Positions 35,736-46,027 are shown, numbered from the stretch's first letter. The stretch: 64,000 nt of DNA from Amycolatopsis sp. QT-25 (GCF_029369745.1 NZ_CP120210.1:4650001-4714000), one strand, 5' to 3'. Translations and numbers: made by a program. The notes: a model not told the origin generated them from the sequence alone.

Positions 35736-36104
35736 TCATCGATGGAATACTGGAAGTCCGTCCAAGATCGTGAACCCCTCGCTCCCCTTCCGTACGCCAT
35801 CAGGAGCCTGCCCTGCTTTGAGCAAGGCGAACAGATGACGGGACGCGTCGAGAAGGTCACTACGCAGGTCGTCGGTCCGGCCCTGGGCCGCGTTCGTGAA
35901 GGCGGCCCGCAGATAATGAAGGATCACCGGATCCTCCGCAGCAAGCAGTCGCTCCAGGCTGATCGCCGTGCCAGCGAGTCGTTGCATTAATCTCCGCACG
36001 TCGGCCGGATCGGACGCGACGGTGAGCACCACCACAAGTTCTTGCAGTTGCTTGTGCAGGAGCGGAAAACCGTCCAATGTCGACTTGCCGTCGAGCCGGT
36101 TCAT
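35736..36104 (-). CDS. hypothetical 122-residue helical protein
   Basis: No family was recognised. The sequence is helical and protein-like: FPLLHKQLQELVVVLTVASD, DVRRLMQRLAGTAISLERLL, DLLDASRHLFALLKAG. It has no membrane segment, signal or Cys. The ATG has a strong GGAGGTG 10 bases upstream, and its start overlaps the stop of a 54-residue frame as ATGA, suggesting a two-gene unit. Confidence 0.65.
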   Translation of the reverse strand: MNRLDGKSTLDGFPLLHKQLQELVVVLTVASDPADVRRLMQRLAGTAISLERLLAAEDPVILHYLRAAFTNAAQGRTDDLRSDLLDASRHLFALLKAGQAPDGVRKGSEGFTILDGLPVFHR

Positions 36105-36265
36105 TGCGTCGCACCTCCGGACCGCAGTTCTCGGACGATACGTACGACGAGGGGACGGTGGTCGAATCTCCGGCTCGTGACGGGAAAGACGTCCAGGTCG
36201 GCCGGAACGCGCACCCGTCGAACAAGAACGGAGTGCCCCGCTCGACTACTTGAGGACAATTCCAT
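36101..36265 (-). CDS. small 54-residue basic protein coupled to the next gene
   Basis: The frame starts at ATG (36265), preceded by AGGTGAAG, and its stop overlaps the next start as ATGA. The product begins MELSSSSRAGHSVLVRRVRV and continues PADLDVFPVTSRRFDHRPLV; it is Arg-rich with no Cys. The coupling and two good ribosome sites suggest real translation. The function is unknown; a small DNA- or protein-binding partner of the downstream product is possible. Confidence 0.5.
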   Translation of the reverse strand: MELSSSSRAGHSVLVRRVRVPADLDVFPVTSRRFDHRPLVVRIVRELRSGGATQ

Positions 36266-36937
36266 AAGAAAGCTTCACCTAGGTAGTTCGCGATACAGTC
36301 GTCGACCGTGATGGCGCCGAGCGCGCTTCGGCCGAGACAGGTCACCGTGTAGCAGCCTGTTCGCCTGGGCACCTCGCGCCAGCGGATGCGTCGAGTCAAC
36401 ACCCTTTGCGCCGCCGAGGCATGGATGAAGCGGCGATTCGGTCATGACTCTTCGACGGAGATCTATAACCGGCCGCGCATTGATTTACCTCCGCCGCGGC
36501 CATGACCTGGTCGAACCGTGCTTGATGCGGCACGAGCATGGTTCGCCCAGGTGGGACAGTGCAGTCGAGCTTCGCAGGCGTGGTCAGTCATCCGGTACCC
36601 GTGACGGAAGTCGGCCCGGCGGGTTTCTCACCGCTACTGGCTCGGGCCGGCTCGACCGGGTCGCCGTTCTCGTTGTGGGCGTACTGGCATCGTCGGTGGG
36701 CCGGCCGCGAGCATCGCTGCGGACGATGCGGGCATCGTGACGGCCGGTTCGATGGCGACTGCGCTCTGGCGCCGAGTTCCGTTGTCAACGGTGATGACGC
36801 CGGAGCCCACCGTCGACCGAGGCAAAAGTTGGATATTATTCGTGACGCTGCGCAGACTGGGGAGTGCGGATATCACCGGCGTGCGTAGTCAATTGAGTTG
36901 CGCCGATGTCGGCCGGCCGTTGGAGTATCCTGCGGTC
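36266..36937. other. 672-base stretch without supported genes
   Basis: It probably holds promoters for the divergent small-gene pair and the LysR gene. No clear LysR box was identified and no coding frame has a credible start. Confidence 0.3.
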
Positions 36938-37858
36938 ATGACAGGTGATGTCGGGGATCGATCGACTCCGACCGTGCATCAATTACGAATGTTTCTCGTG
37001 CTCGCCGAAGAGCTGCATTTCGGTCGGGCCGCGGCACGGTTGTACATGAGTCAGCCCGCGTTGAGCCGCCAGCTGAGTGCGCTGGAACGACATCTCGGTG
37101 TCGAGCTGGTCGCCCGTACGAGCCGATCGACTGTGATCACGGCAGCCGGTCTGGCTATCCTGCCGGACGCTCGCATGGTGGTTCACGCGATGCGCAGACT
37201 ACAGCGATTGGCCGGGGAACACACCCGCGGCCTGGCTGGCCGGGTGGTGATCGGCACGGTAGGCGCCGAGGCGGCGATGACGCATACCGTGGTGATTCTC
37301 GATGAAGTGCGCAGACGTCACCCCGCCCTCGAACTCGACGTCCGACTGCTGGGCCTGGGTGAGCAGTATCTGAGTCTGAGCACCGGCGAAGCGGATCTGG
37401 TGTTCTGCCGCCCGCCCGTCGCGGAGGACATTCGGACGCTTCACCTCAACAGTGAGCCTCGAGTCGTCTGTGTGGCGGCGGACGATCCGCTGGCTGCCAA
37501 GGACAGTGTGCGGCTCGCCGATCTGGACCACCGCGTCGTGGCGTCGTTCCCGCCTGAATGTCCCAGGGTCTGGCGGGACTTCTGGGCAGCGGACCCACGC
37601 CCGAGCGGAGTGCCCGTCCGGTATGGGCCCGTCGTCTCCGACGTCGAGTCCCTGTTCGCGCTGATCGCCCGGGGTGGAACGATCGGATTTCAACCCTCGG
37701 CCGCTCGGCACCTCTTTCCCCGCCCAGGAATCAAGTATCTCGACGTTGTCGACCTGAAGCCGTGCACCTCCGCGCTGGCCTGGCATGACACGGCAGAGAA
37801 CCGTCCGGCCGTCACCGCGATTCGCCAGGCCGCGCTCGCCGTCTGGCAGCCGGAATGA
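36938..37858 (+). CDS. LysR family transcriptional regulator
   Basis: The 306-residue protein has the N-terminal winged HTH (VHQLRMFLVLAEELHFGRAA, ARLYMSQPALSRQLSALERH, LGVELVARTSRSTVITAAG) and a periplasmic-binding-type effector domain. The ATG at 36938 has GGAG about 15 bases upstream. LysR proteins usually control a divergent neighbour; here the nearest divergent genes are the small 54/122-residue pair, so these are candidate targets. The effector is unknown. Confidence 0.93.
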   Translation: MTGDVGDRSTPTVHQLRMFLVLAEELHFGRAAARLYMSQPALSRQLSALERHLGVELVARTSRSTVITAAGLAILPDARMVVHAMRRLQRLAGEHTRGLAGRVVIGTVGAEAAMTHTVVILDEVRRRHPALELDVRLLGLGEQYLSLSTGEADLVFCRPPVAEDIRTLHLNSEPRVVCVAADDPLAAKDSVRLADLDHRVVASFPPECPRVWRDFWAADPRPSGVPVRYGPVVSDVESLFALIARGGTIGFQPSAARHLFPRPGIKYLDVVDLKPCTSALAWHDTAENRPAVTAIRQAALAVWQPE

Positions 37859-39262
37859 CCTACTACCGAACCCATTGGACCGGACGCCGCAACCCAGGCA
37901 TCCGAAACGCGAGCCTCACCATCCGCTGCCCACCGACGTTGCCGCTACCTCTACGTCACCACCCGTTTCGCGCTTACCCATGACCCCGGCGAAGACCTTC
38001 ACCCCCTCCCCACCAGTGCGGTCCTGGGGTGAAGCCAGAAACGAAGCAAGCGGGCGATAGCGTCATTGCCCGCAAGTCCGGCTACAGGCAAGGTAAGAGA
38101 ATGTCCTTGGCCACAATCTGGTGCGTATCGAGATCGACGGTGGTGGCCTGAGGGTCAACTTCGTTAGAGCTTCCCTGACATAACAGCCGCTTCTTCGGCC
38201 ATTTCCACCTTTACGGTGGCGGGCTGGACCAGAACACCCAGACTGACAATTGGGGGCATCCGCCCAGCTACACGCTGCCCGTCAACCGCGACCTGCCCAA
38301 TCGCTCCGTTGTCTGTGCGAAATGCTGGTCACACGCCAACGGTCGTCTCGACCTGGTTGGCCGTGCATGCGGGGAAATCAAATTCTAGTCTGCTCCAGCC
38401 GGACTCGTTGATGTCGCTGGTGTGCTGTCCGTAGACAGGTGTCGCCACCAGTTGTTCATGGTCGGTTGTCTGGACCAACCGTGATCATCCGGTGGCCGCC
38501 GGCCCCAGCGTGAAGCCTGATTGATGGGTGGCGATGTCCGAGGAGACGATCAGCCGGGTCGAACCCCGCCAACGAGCACGAACACCGCTGCCCGGGTTGC
38601 CGTGGGATCTGCCGTACAAGAATTGCTGGATCAACTCCGAACAAGTCGGCGACGACACCTCGCACGACTCGACTGGCGGTCAATCGAACTTGCTGGCCAG
38701 TGGGGACGCCCTCTCTTCCGACTGGTTCGACCAGTCGACGCGGGCAGCACTTCAGTCACCGGCTGACGAGACCACGGCTGGCCGGATTTGTCTCCAGCGG
38801 TTCATCGGTCACCACTACCGTCGACCCCATCAACGGCATCCTCACGAAATACGGCGGTGACGGACCGAAGAGCGCCTTCTGGTCAGGTCCTGGAAACCCC
38901 CCTTTCCCCGATAGCGGCGATGGGGACATCCGGGGCGACACCGATACCGTTCTTTGCGGCTGTCTACAGCCCGCTCGACACCACTGCGGTATGATCCATT
39001 CGGCAACGTGCGGGGCTCGTACTCGACGGATACCTGGTCTCGGCTGCCCGCGATCAGGAAGAACCACGGTCGCCCAGCTGGCGGACCTTGTTCGCGAGGC
39101 CGGTAGTCAGGCCGCTGAGCAGACGCAGGTGGCCAAGGAGCCTCGGACAAGGCCGTCGAGTCGGTCGGACTCGTCAAGGACGCCAGAGAAAGCGGCGGCG
39201 AGGAGGCAGTGGCGTCTTTACTCCCCGCCGATATCCCCGACGCGACTATCGAGAGAAGCCCT
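37859..39262. other. 1.4-kb gene-poor stretch containing a decayed gene
   Basis: No intact gene was found. Plus-strand pieces at about 38620-38760 (WINSEQVGDDTSHDSTGG, NLLASGDALSSDWFDQSTRA) and 39088-39270 (LVREAGSQAAEQTQVAKE, then in another frame DKAVESVGLVKDARESGGEE and AVASLLPADIPDA) read like one frameshifted protein of unknown family. Codons are less G/C-biased than in the core genes. Confidence 0.4.
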
Positions 39263-40024
39263 TCAGTCGGTACAGGTTGAGATGCAGCGGACAGCGATGG
39301 CAGTACTCATCTCGTTCCCCGGACCGGAAATCATGCCGGTGATCAGCTTGTCCAGATCTTCCCGCACTCCACAGCCGGAGAACGGCGGAATGTCGAAACC
39401 GCTCTTGAGCGTGGTAGGTGGCGCCGTGTCCTGCAATCCGACCAGGCCTTTGATCTTGATGATCATCGGGCTTTGCGTCTTGCAGTTCGTTCCGACATCG
39501 AGTACTTTGCCGTCAACCTTGGTCTCGCTGAGTCGGATTGTGAGCCGCAGAGTCAAGTCTACGATCACCGAAAAGTACTTTTTGCCGTCGGAGAACGGAC
39601 GCGAAGCCACCTCACCGGCATCCCCCGCCTCTTTCAACAGTGAACCACCCTGATCCCCTTCGGCGAGCAACTCCACAGTACTGGTCACCGGCATGAACCC
39701 GAACGTCACGAAATATGCATTCACGGTCTTTGGCAGCGCCATCGAGCCCGTCAGGGTTTTCTTCGCCGCGTCGATCGTGCTGTCGTAACGCCCTTCTCCG
39801 GTAATCAAGTTCGAGCGAAGCTTCGCGATGCGCGAAACCGTGTTACGAACATAGTGTGACGCCGTCAGGCCGGCGGAGGCGGCATCCACGAGGTCAGGCA
39901 CCATCGGCGCATCAGCACTGGAGCGGGTAGGTGCGGCGGATGCAGAACTCAACGATACAACCCCGAGGGCAAGCATCACAACGACAGCCAGCCAACGGGA
40001 GCCGCGTCGCGTCGCCAGGAACAT
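39263..40024 (-). CDS. secreted protein of unknown function
   Basis: The 253-residue protein has a Sec signal peptide (RGSRWLAVVVMLALGVVSLS with cleavage near SASAA). The mature part is beta-rich (KTVNAYFVTFGFMPVTSTVE, YFSVIVDLTLRLTIRLSETK) and ends with FDIPPFSGCGVREDLDKLIT, GMISGPGNEM and two closely spaced Cys (CISTC). NCKTQ supplies another Cys, so disulphides are likely outside the cell. The PPFxGCG...ISGPGN pattern looks like a conserved actinobacterial secreted family, but I cannot name it. The ATG at 40024 gives the clean signal. Confidence 0.75.
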   Translation of the reverse strand: MFLATRRGSRWLAVVVMLALGVVSLSSASAAPTRSSADAPMVPDLVDAASAGLTASHYVRNTVSRIAKLRSNLITGEGRYDSTIDAAKKTLTGSMALPKTVNAYFVTFGFMPVTSTVELLAEGDQGGSLLKEAGDAGEVASRPFSDGKKYFSVIVDLTLRLTIRLSETKVDGKVLDVGTNCKTQSPMIIKIKGLVGLQDTAPPTTLKSGFDIPPFSGCGVREDLDKLITGMISGPGNEMSTAIAVRCISTCTD

Positions 40025-40925
40025 GGCCACCGTCCTTGGTCGGCTTGACAAGATGAGAGAACGAACCGGTGTACGCCGCAACAGGAACTTACTCGGCAGA
40101 ACTTCTGCAATGCAAGCATCCCGGGAACCATTAGGCCTGCTGCTCCGACTCGCCATCACGATTACGATCGCCGTTCGGCGATTCACTATGGGACCTGGCA
40201 TGCGCATGACAAGTGCTGCACGTGTGACGCCGCGGCCGCGGGGCACGGATTCCGTCCATGGTCGTTGGATACACGAACGCGTATCAGCCTGGATACGAGT
40301 TATCGACAGAACATTCACGAAGTTCCTGCTGAACCACTACGATATACGACAGACTGTCGAATGGCGCGTTTACCGCATGATCCACAGGTTGCGCCCGACT
40401 ACGATCAGGAGGAAGTGGACCACATCCCGCGGATTCACAGTGACTTGTGCCTATGTCATGCCAACTTCGCGAGGTCCGAGGAAAATCGTGAGATGCCCCC
40501 GGGGGCTGACCGCAGATTGCGCATACTACCCGAAGAATTCGTGTGGAGGCGCCGGCGAACGGGCCGGATGCGGATGATCTGCACGACACGGTTGTGTAGC
40601 GACCCACCGAACTTAGCCTTGGCATGCCTCGGCCTCTGTTTCTCCAAGCGGCTTGGCGAGCGGCGGCCTCCCAAAGCCGGCGGCAGTTCCGGGACCGGTC
40701 GTGCCGACGGTCTGCGTCTCCGCCGAAGAGGCGATTCAACCGACGTCAGTATAGAGGTTTGCGAAACATTGTCTGTTATTCAACCCCTAAGAGCGTCGCT
40801 TGAGTCTGGTTTCAAGTCACGAGTCTGCTCGCTCTCGCCCGAAACGGAAAGGCGGAGGTAGCCGACTCGCACTGTCTCCGGACCTGTCAGTGAGCCGTCG
40901 CTCGTGTACAACCCTGTCCGACGTG
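40025..40925. other. 900-base stretch without supported genes
   Basis: Both strands contain only frames with atypical composition and no convincing ribosome sites. The region is noticeably less G/C-rich than the operons at 1-12 kb. Confidence 0.3.
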
Positions 40926-43811
40926 TCAAGGATGTCCGGTTGGAGCCAGCCCCTGGCGTTCGTCCCGTAGCCGGGCTATCAGGTCCAGCTCGGCGAGAAC
41001 AGTGGAGTGCCGTTGTGCATGGCCGCCTCGCCGGAACCACACTTCGACCTCAAGAAGAAGCTTCTCAGCTGAGGCCAGGTCCCCCGTGCGGAGACAGACT
41101 TGCCCCAGTCCGGTCATCGCGATGGCTTCCGCGGGCTTGAAACTATGGTCTGCGGCGAGCTTCCTCGCCGCCTCAAAATGCTGCCGGGCGACGGCATAGT
41201 CCTGCCGGGTCAGCGCTAACTTGCCGAGGCCGGAATGCCGGTCTGCGGCTTCTGCCCACATACCAAGCTCGTCGGCCAGCGCGAGGCCGTCGCGGTGTAA
41301 CCGTTCGGCGGCGACATGGTTGCCACCGTACTCGGCTAGTACAGCGCGAGGGTAGATGGTGAGGAGCTCACCACCACGGTCGCCCAGCCTGCGAAATCCT
41401 GCGAGTGCCTCCTCGGCGGCGACGGCCGCCGAGGTCCGGTCTCCTCGGAGGATGGCGTGGTGAGCGCGCAGGCTCGCGCACGCGGCCATGCCCCAGGCAT
41501 GCCCGAGCGACCGAAAGCCCGCGGAGGACTTCTGCACCAGGTCCTCGCTGACTTCGACGTCGCCCGCATGAAGCAGTACGTAGCCAAGGAACCACTGCGC
41601 CATCGACAGTCCGGTCGAATCACCCACGTCGTCGAATGCCGCTAGGGCAGCTCTGGTATGAGCTGCCCGGTCAGGTTCAGTGTCGAGCAAAACGGTGATG
41701 CCTGCCTCCCAGCACTTCACCCGCGCGTACAGCGTCTGTGATGCGGCGCCTGGAGTGGCCAGTGCCCGCCTGGCCCAGCGGGCAGCCTGCTGAACCCTGC
41801 CCCGCAATAGCAGGTACCACGTGAGTGCATCCACCAGCCGCAGCGCGATGTCCGCCGCGCTGTCGTCGGCAGTGGCCTCCAAAGCCGAATGGAAGTTGCC
41901 GGAATCGACATCAAGGCGTTCGAGGCTCGAGCGCTGCCGCAGGCCGAACAACCCAGGTGTGAGCTCTTCGGCCAAGCCCACATAGTACCGAGCATGCTTG
42001 CCACGGAGCGTGTCCGTCTCCTTGGCTTCCGTCAAACGCGTACGTGCGTAGGCCGCGATCGTCACCAGCAATCCGTATCGGCTGCTTTCGCTGACGACGA
42101 CCATCGAGCGGTCGACCAACCTCGCCAAGATCGCCGCCACATCACGACGATCGATGGTCTCATCAGAACAAATCTCCTCCACCGCTTCCAGGCTGCCACC
42201 GTCCAGGACGGCGAGTCGTCGCAAGACGATTCGCTCCGGCTCAGTCAGCAGCTCCCAGCTCCAGTCGAGCAAGGCGGGCAGGGTGCGCTGCCGGGCGGGA
42301 GCGCCGTGATTGCCACCGGACAGCAGATGGAACCGATCGTCCAGCCGCGCTACGAGCTCAGGGAGCCCTAACGCCCTCATCCTGGCCGCGGCCAGCTCCA
42401 AGGCAAGGGGAAGACCGTCCAGTGACCGGACGAGGTCGGTCACCTCGTCGGCGTTCGAGGAGTCCACCGTGAAGGTGGGGCGACCTTCGACGGCACGGAT
42501 CGAGAACAGGCGGACCGCGCTGGACTGCCGCACTTCGTCAACTTCGGCACCGACTTCTGGCAGATCCAGCGGAGTCACCGGCTGAAGAATCTCGCCCGGT
42601 ATGCCCAGGGGTTCTCGGCCTGTCGCCAGCACCTTCAGGCCGGGCGCCGCGGCAAGAAGGGTCCGCACCAGCCCTGCGACGGGTTCGGTCACATGCTCGC
42701 AATTGTCGAGCAACAACAGCACCGACCGGTCCCGCAAGAACACGGAAAGCCGTTCGAGGTGCGCAGTCGGCGCCGCTGGAGGCAGTCCCCCGAGCATGGT
42801 GTTTTCACGGAGACCGAGCACCCTCATCACAGCTTCGGCGATTTCGTCACCAGACCGAGTTCCAGCAAGCTCCACCAGCCACGTTCCATCGGAAAACGCG
42901 TCAGCCAAGAGGTCCGCGACAGCGAAACCCAAGCGTGTCTTTCCCACGCCTCCGGGCCCGGTGAGGGTTACGAGCCGCGCGTTGCAGACCACATCGGCGA
43001 CGTCAGTGATCATCCGTTCTCGGCCGATCAACGCGGTGAGCTGCGCCGGCAACTTCGTCCGCCGGCGAGAGGGTGGCGTGTCCAGGGTGGGGTCCCTGGT
43101 CAAGATCGCATGCTGGAGGGCGATCAACTCCGGACTGGGATCGAGACCGTGTTCCTCGGCCAAGACACGGCGAAAGGCGTCATAGCTCGCCAGTGCATCA
43201 CTTGGACGTCCGTCGCGGTATAGGGCACGGACATGCGCCGCTCGGAGTCGTTCCCGATGCGGATACCGGTGTACCCACCCTGCCAACTCGGCAACCAGCC
43301 CGCTGTGCTCACCGAGAACGAGCCTGGTCTCGACCAGTTCCTCGACGGCCAGCAGCCTCAACTGCGCCAAGCGCTCCGCTGCCGGCTGCGCGAACGCCTC
43401 ATCGGCGAACTCCATCAGGGCATCACCTCGCCACAGAGCGAGCCCTTCAGAAAGCAAATGCCCCCGCGGGAGCGGGTCATGGGTACTCCGCGCCTCGCTG
43501 AGCAACTGCTGGAAGCGAATGGCGTCGACCGTGTCGGCAGGCGTGTCCAGCCGGTATCCCGCACCGGTCAGCTCGACCGCAGAGGACCCCAAAAGGCGAC
43601 GGAGTCGGGAAACCCTGACTTGTAAGGCATTCGTCGGATGCGCGGGCAGTGAATCCGGCCAGAGGTCAGCGATCAAGCGCTCGACGGGAACCGCGACGCC
43701 CTCGTTCACCAACAGTACGGCCAGTAGCGACCGTAAGTCAGCACCCTGAGGCGTGACAGGGACCCCATCCTCCTGCCACACCGTCAACGGTCCCAGCACA
43801 CCGAAACGCAC
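40926..43811 (-). CDS. AfsR/SARP family transcriptional regulator
   Basis: The 961-residue activator has an N-terminal OmpR-type winged HTH (MRFGVLGPLTVWQEDGVPVT, LIADLWPDSLP, LQVRVSRLRRLLG), a BTAD domain to about residue 245, and an NB-ARC ATPase with Walker A LTGPGGVGKTRL and Walker B SVLLLLDNCEHV. A helical TPR-like region fills the last 350 residues (for example GDLASAEKLLLEVEVWFRRG). SARPs switch on secondary-metabolite clusters, but no biosynthetic genes are near, so it is an orphan or acts at a distance. Codon bias matches the host. Confidence 0.94.
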   Translation of the reverse strand: MRFGVLGPLTVWQEDGVPVTPQGADLRSLLAVLLVNEGVAVPVERLIADLWPDSLPAHPTNALQVRVSRLRRLLGSSAVELTGAGYRLDTPADTVDAIRFQQLLSEARSTHDPLPRGHLLSEGLALWRGDALMEFADEAFAQPAAERLAQLRLLAVEELVETRLVLGEHSGLVAELAGWVHRYPHRERLRAAHVRALYRDGRPSDALASYDAFRRVLAEEHGLDPSPELIALQHAILTRDPTLDTPPSRRRTKLPAQLTALIGRERMITDVADVVCNARLVTLTGPGGVGKTRLGFAVADLLADAFSDGTWLVELAGTRSGDEIAEAVMRVLGLRENTMLGGLPPAAPTAHLERLSVFLRDRSVLLLLDNCEHVTEPVAGLVRTLLAAAPGLKVLATGREPLGIPGEILQPVTPLDLPEVGAEVDEVRQSSAVRLFSIRAVEGRPTFTVDSSNADEVTDLVRSLDGLPLALELAAARMRALGLPELVARLDDRFHLLSGGNHGAPARQRTLPALLDWSWELLTEPERIVLRRLAVLDGGSLEAVEEICSDETIDRRDVAAILARLVDRSMVVVSESSRYGLLVTIAAYARTRLTEAKETDTLRGKHARYYVGLAEELTPGLFGLRQRSSLERLDVDSGNFHSALEATADDSAADIALRLVDALTWYLLLRGRVQQAARWARRALATPGAASQTLYARVKCWEAGITVLLDTEPDRAAHTRAALAAFDDVGDSTGLSMAQWFLGYVLLHAGDVEVSEDLVQKSSAGFRSLGHAWGMAACASLRAHHAILRGDRTSAAVAAEEALAGFRRLGDRGGELLTIYPRAVLAEYGGNHVAAERLHRDGLALADELGMWAEAADRHSGLGKLALTRQDYAVARQHFEAARKLAADHSFKPAEAIAMTGLGQVCLRTGDLASAEKLLLEVEVWFRRGGHAQRHSTVLAELDLIARLRDERQGLAPTGHP

Positions 43812-44260
43812 TAGCCCACAGTACTGAGCGGCGGAGGCGCGCGCTGGAAAGTTCGTCGGAAACCTCCAGACAACAGCAGAGGTGCACTCTCGACGCGATC
43901 ACCCCGCGGCGTGGCCTACAGGCAGCGGTTCCCACTCGGCCATAGGCGCAGTCATGAGGAGTACGAGCCTCCTGTTGTCGAGCAGTCCATCCTACTATCG
44001 TCAGGGTACCTACGTAGAGCCGTGATTGCGTCCTTGCCAATAACGCTTCACGAAGACGACTGGTGCCAAGCGCCCAACTCGGCCTGCCGGGCTTGAAGTA
44101 ACTCGGTGATCCACCTTGCGGGAAGGGTTGGGTAGGCCCCTCGCCCGGTATGGTGAGCGTTTCAGTCATGCCAATCACCGGAGAACAAGAAGGAGGGACC
44201 ACTTTTCGGCTGTTGATGCTCAGCCCTCGCTCCCCCAAGGGCAAATCCGGTCAGCACGCA
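43812..44260. other. 449-base stretch without supported genes
   Basis: This is upstream sequence of the SARP gene. No clear coding frame, terminator or repeat was seen. Confidence 0.3.
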
Positions 44261-44851
44261 CTACCGAGGCATGGTCACCATGCTATGAGCCACCTCCCGC
44301 ACAGCCGCCGCCATCTCCTGGTGGTCAGCGGGCACACGACCGAAAAACCCCTTGTCATAACCGTCATATTGAACGCGAATCACTCTGCTTCCGACCTGGA
44401 CGACGGCAATGGCGGTCGCGAGATCAGAGCGCTGCCATAAGCCCTGGACCCCTCCCCCTCCCGATACCGTGAAGGGCTGAGATCCAGCCAATATTCGGAC
44501 CTCTACTGTATATTCTTGGTCCGCAGCCGCCTTATGAATATAATCGCGCACTTTTATGGACAAAGCGCGATAACCGACCCCATTCGCCCCTTTGAGGGTA
44601 TCGTAGTCACAATAAATTAGGCGGACATCTTCACCGCGCAGCGTACTAGACTCCGTCGGGTTCGTGACGTGGAGACGATCGAGCTGCTCGCCTGAAAGTC
44701 GACACTCGGGAATGACCGAGATATTCTTGGCTTCACTGCCGACCGGAACAAGAAGGTCGAAAATACGGAAGACTGCAAAAAAGACAAAGATCAGCAGCAC
44801 AATTACGGAAACAATAATGGCGAAGACAAACCCGGCACGACGTCTCGCCAT
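44261..44851 (-). CDS. membrane-anchored extracytoplasmic protein of unknown function
   Basis: The 196-residue protein has a basic start MARRRAGF, one long membrane helix (VFAIIVSVIVLLIFVFFAVF) and an outside domain with two Cys (PECRLS and IYCDYD) that could form a disulphide. The rest is beta-rich (YTVEVRILAGSQPFTVSG, VVQVGSRVIRVQYDGYDKGF). No family was recognised. The DNA is clearly richer in A/T than its neighbours and uses codons such as ATA and TTA-like triplets rarely seen in the core genes, which suggests transfer. Confidence 0.7.
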   Translation of the reverse strand: MARRRAGFVFAIIVSVIVLLIFVFFAVFRIFDLLVPVGSEAKNISVIPECRLSGEQLDRLHVTNPTESSTLRGEDVRLIYCDYDTLKGANGVGYRALSIKVRDYIHKAAADQEYTVEVRILAGSQPFTVSGGGGVQGLWQRSDLATAIAVVQVGSRVIRVQYDGYDKGFFGRVPADHQEMAAAVREVAHSMVTMPR

Positions 44852-45310
44852 TGGTCGATGGTACACGAAACCTTTCCAAACGTCCGAGGTCGTCGTTCCC
44901 TCAAGGGACCACACTCGTCAATCAAAGATTATCGATCCCTGTTCCACAGCATACCTCCCCGCGAGACAACTCGGCCAGGTGCACCGAAAACGCAGATCCC
45001 CTCCGAGGTTTCCCCATGACGGCGACTCGATGAACCACCGCAACCTGTACGAACAAGGTCCACCGAGGGCCACTGCAGCCTCGCTTCAGGTGGTCATCCA
45101 TACACCCTGCCCGAGCAGGGATCATCGTTCAAGAGCGGAGCGATGCAGAAAGTTGCCAATTGATACCCGACCAGGTATCGAACTCTTTGATTGACGACAA
45201 CCGGCGCTTCTTCTCACCACGCGTTGCGCGCGACGCCTAGTCAAAGTTCAACGAAGTCACAGTTACGCGAAATCCATACTCCTGCAGCAGATCTACAGTA
45301 GAATCAGCAA
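44852..45310. other. 459-base stretch without supported genes
   Basis: This is intergenic sequence between two divergent genes. The last 120 bases before the LysE gene are A/T-rich and probably hold its promoter. Confidence 0.3.
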
Positions 45311-45955
45311 ATGATATCCGCCGGACAACTTGCGCCGTTCGCCGCACTGACGTTTCTTATGGTGATCATACCCGGGCCGAGCGTATTGTTTACCATCAGC
45401 CGCGCGCTCACCGCCGGCCGGCGCGACGCACTCCTCACCGTCGCCGGTAACGCAGCGGGGGTCTATACCCAGGTGGCGGCAGTAGCCTTCGGTCTCGGAA
45501 CAATCGTGAGTAATTCGGCCGCGGTTTTTACCGCTGTCAAGCTGGCCGGTGCGCTCTACCTGATTTACCTGGGCGTTCAGGCACTGCGAAAACGCCGCAA
45601 GCTGACCGAGGTTTTCGCGTCGGAAGTACGCGCTGCCCCGGGACATACTCTCTCGGTGTTGCGCGACGGTTTTGTACTCGGATTCGCCAATCCGAAGTCG
45701 ATCGTGTTCCTGGCCGCGATCCTGCCACAGTTCGTCGACACGCAGGCCGGGACCACGTCCACGCAAATGCTGTTGCTAGGCATCTGCCTGCCGATCATCG
45801 CACTCATCTGTGACAGCACCTGGGCGTTCATCGCCAGCCAAGCCCGGACCTGGTTCGCCCGCTCGCCCAGGCGCCTGGAACTGCTCGGCGGCACGAGCGG
45901 TCTAACGATGATCGGCCTGGGCGCTTCTCTTGCCTTGAGCGAACGTCAAAATTGA
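45311..45955 (+). CDS. LysE/RhtB family amino-acid exporter
   Basis: The 214-residue protein has about six membrane helices. The N-terminal FLMVIIPGPSVLFTISRALT carries the family P-G-P motif, GRRDALLTVAGNAAGVYTQV is the conserved G-x3-G loop, and LGFANPKSIVFLAAILPQFV is the second signature. It exports amino acids or related small molecules. The start is the ATG at 45311. It stands alone. Confidence 0.93.
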   Translation: MISAGQLAPFAALTFLMVIIPGPSVLFTISRALTAGRRDALLTVAGNAAGVYTQVAAVAFGLGTIVSNSAAVFTAVKLAGALYLIYLGVQALRKRRKLTEVFASEVRAAPGHTLSVLRDGFVLGFANPKSIVFLAAILPQFVDTQAGTTSTQMLLLGICLPIIALICDSTWAFIASQARTWFARSPRRLELLGGTSGLTMIGLGASLALSERQN

Positions 45956-46027
45956 ACCTCACCCCTGGAGCAGTGTACAGCCACTTCCGAAATCGGAAAT
46001 CCCAAACGCCGCCTTCGTTTTCCTGCT

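Noticed and set aside
43738-44244. 168-codon leftward frame before the SARP gene
   Set aside because: It overlaps the SARP start in another frame and has no recognisable domain.
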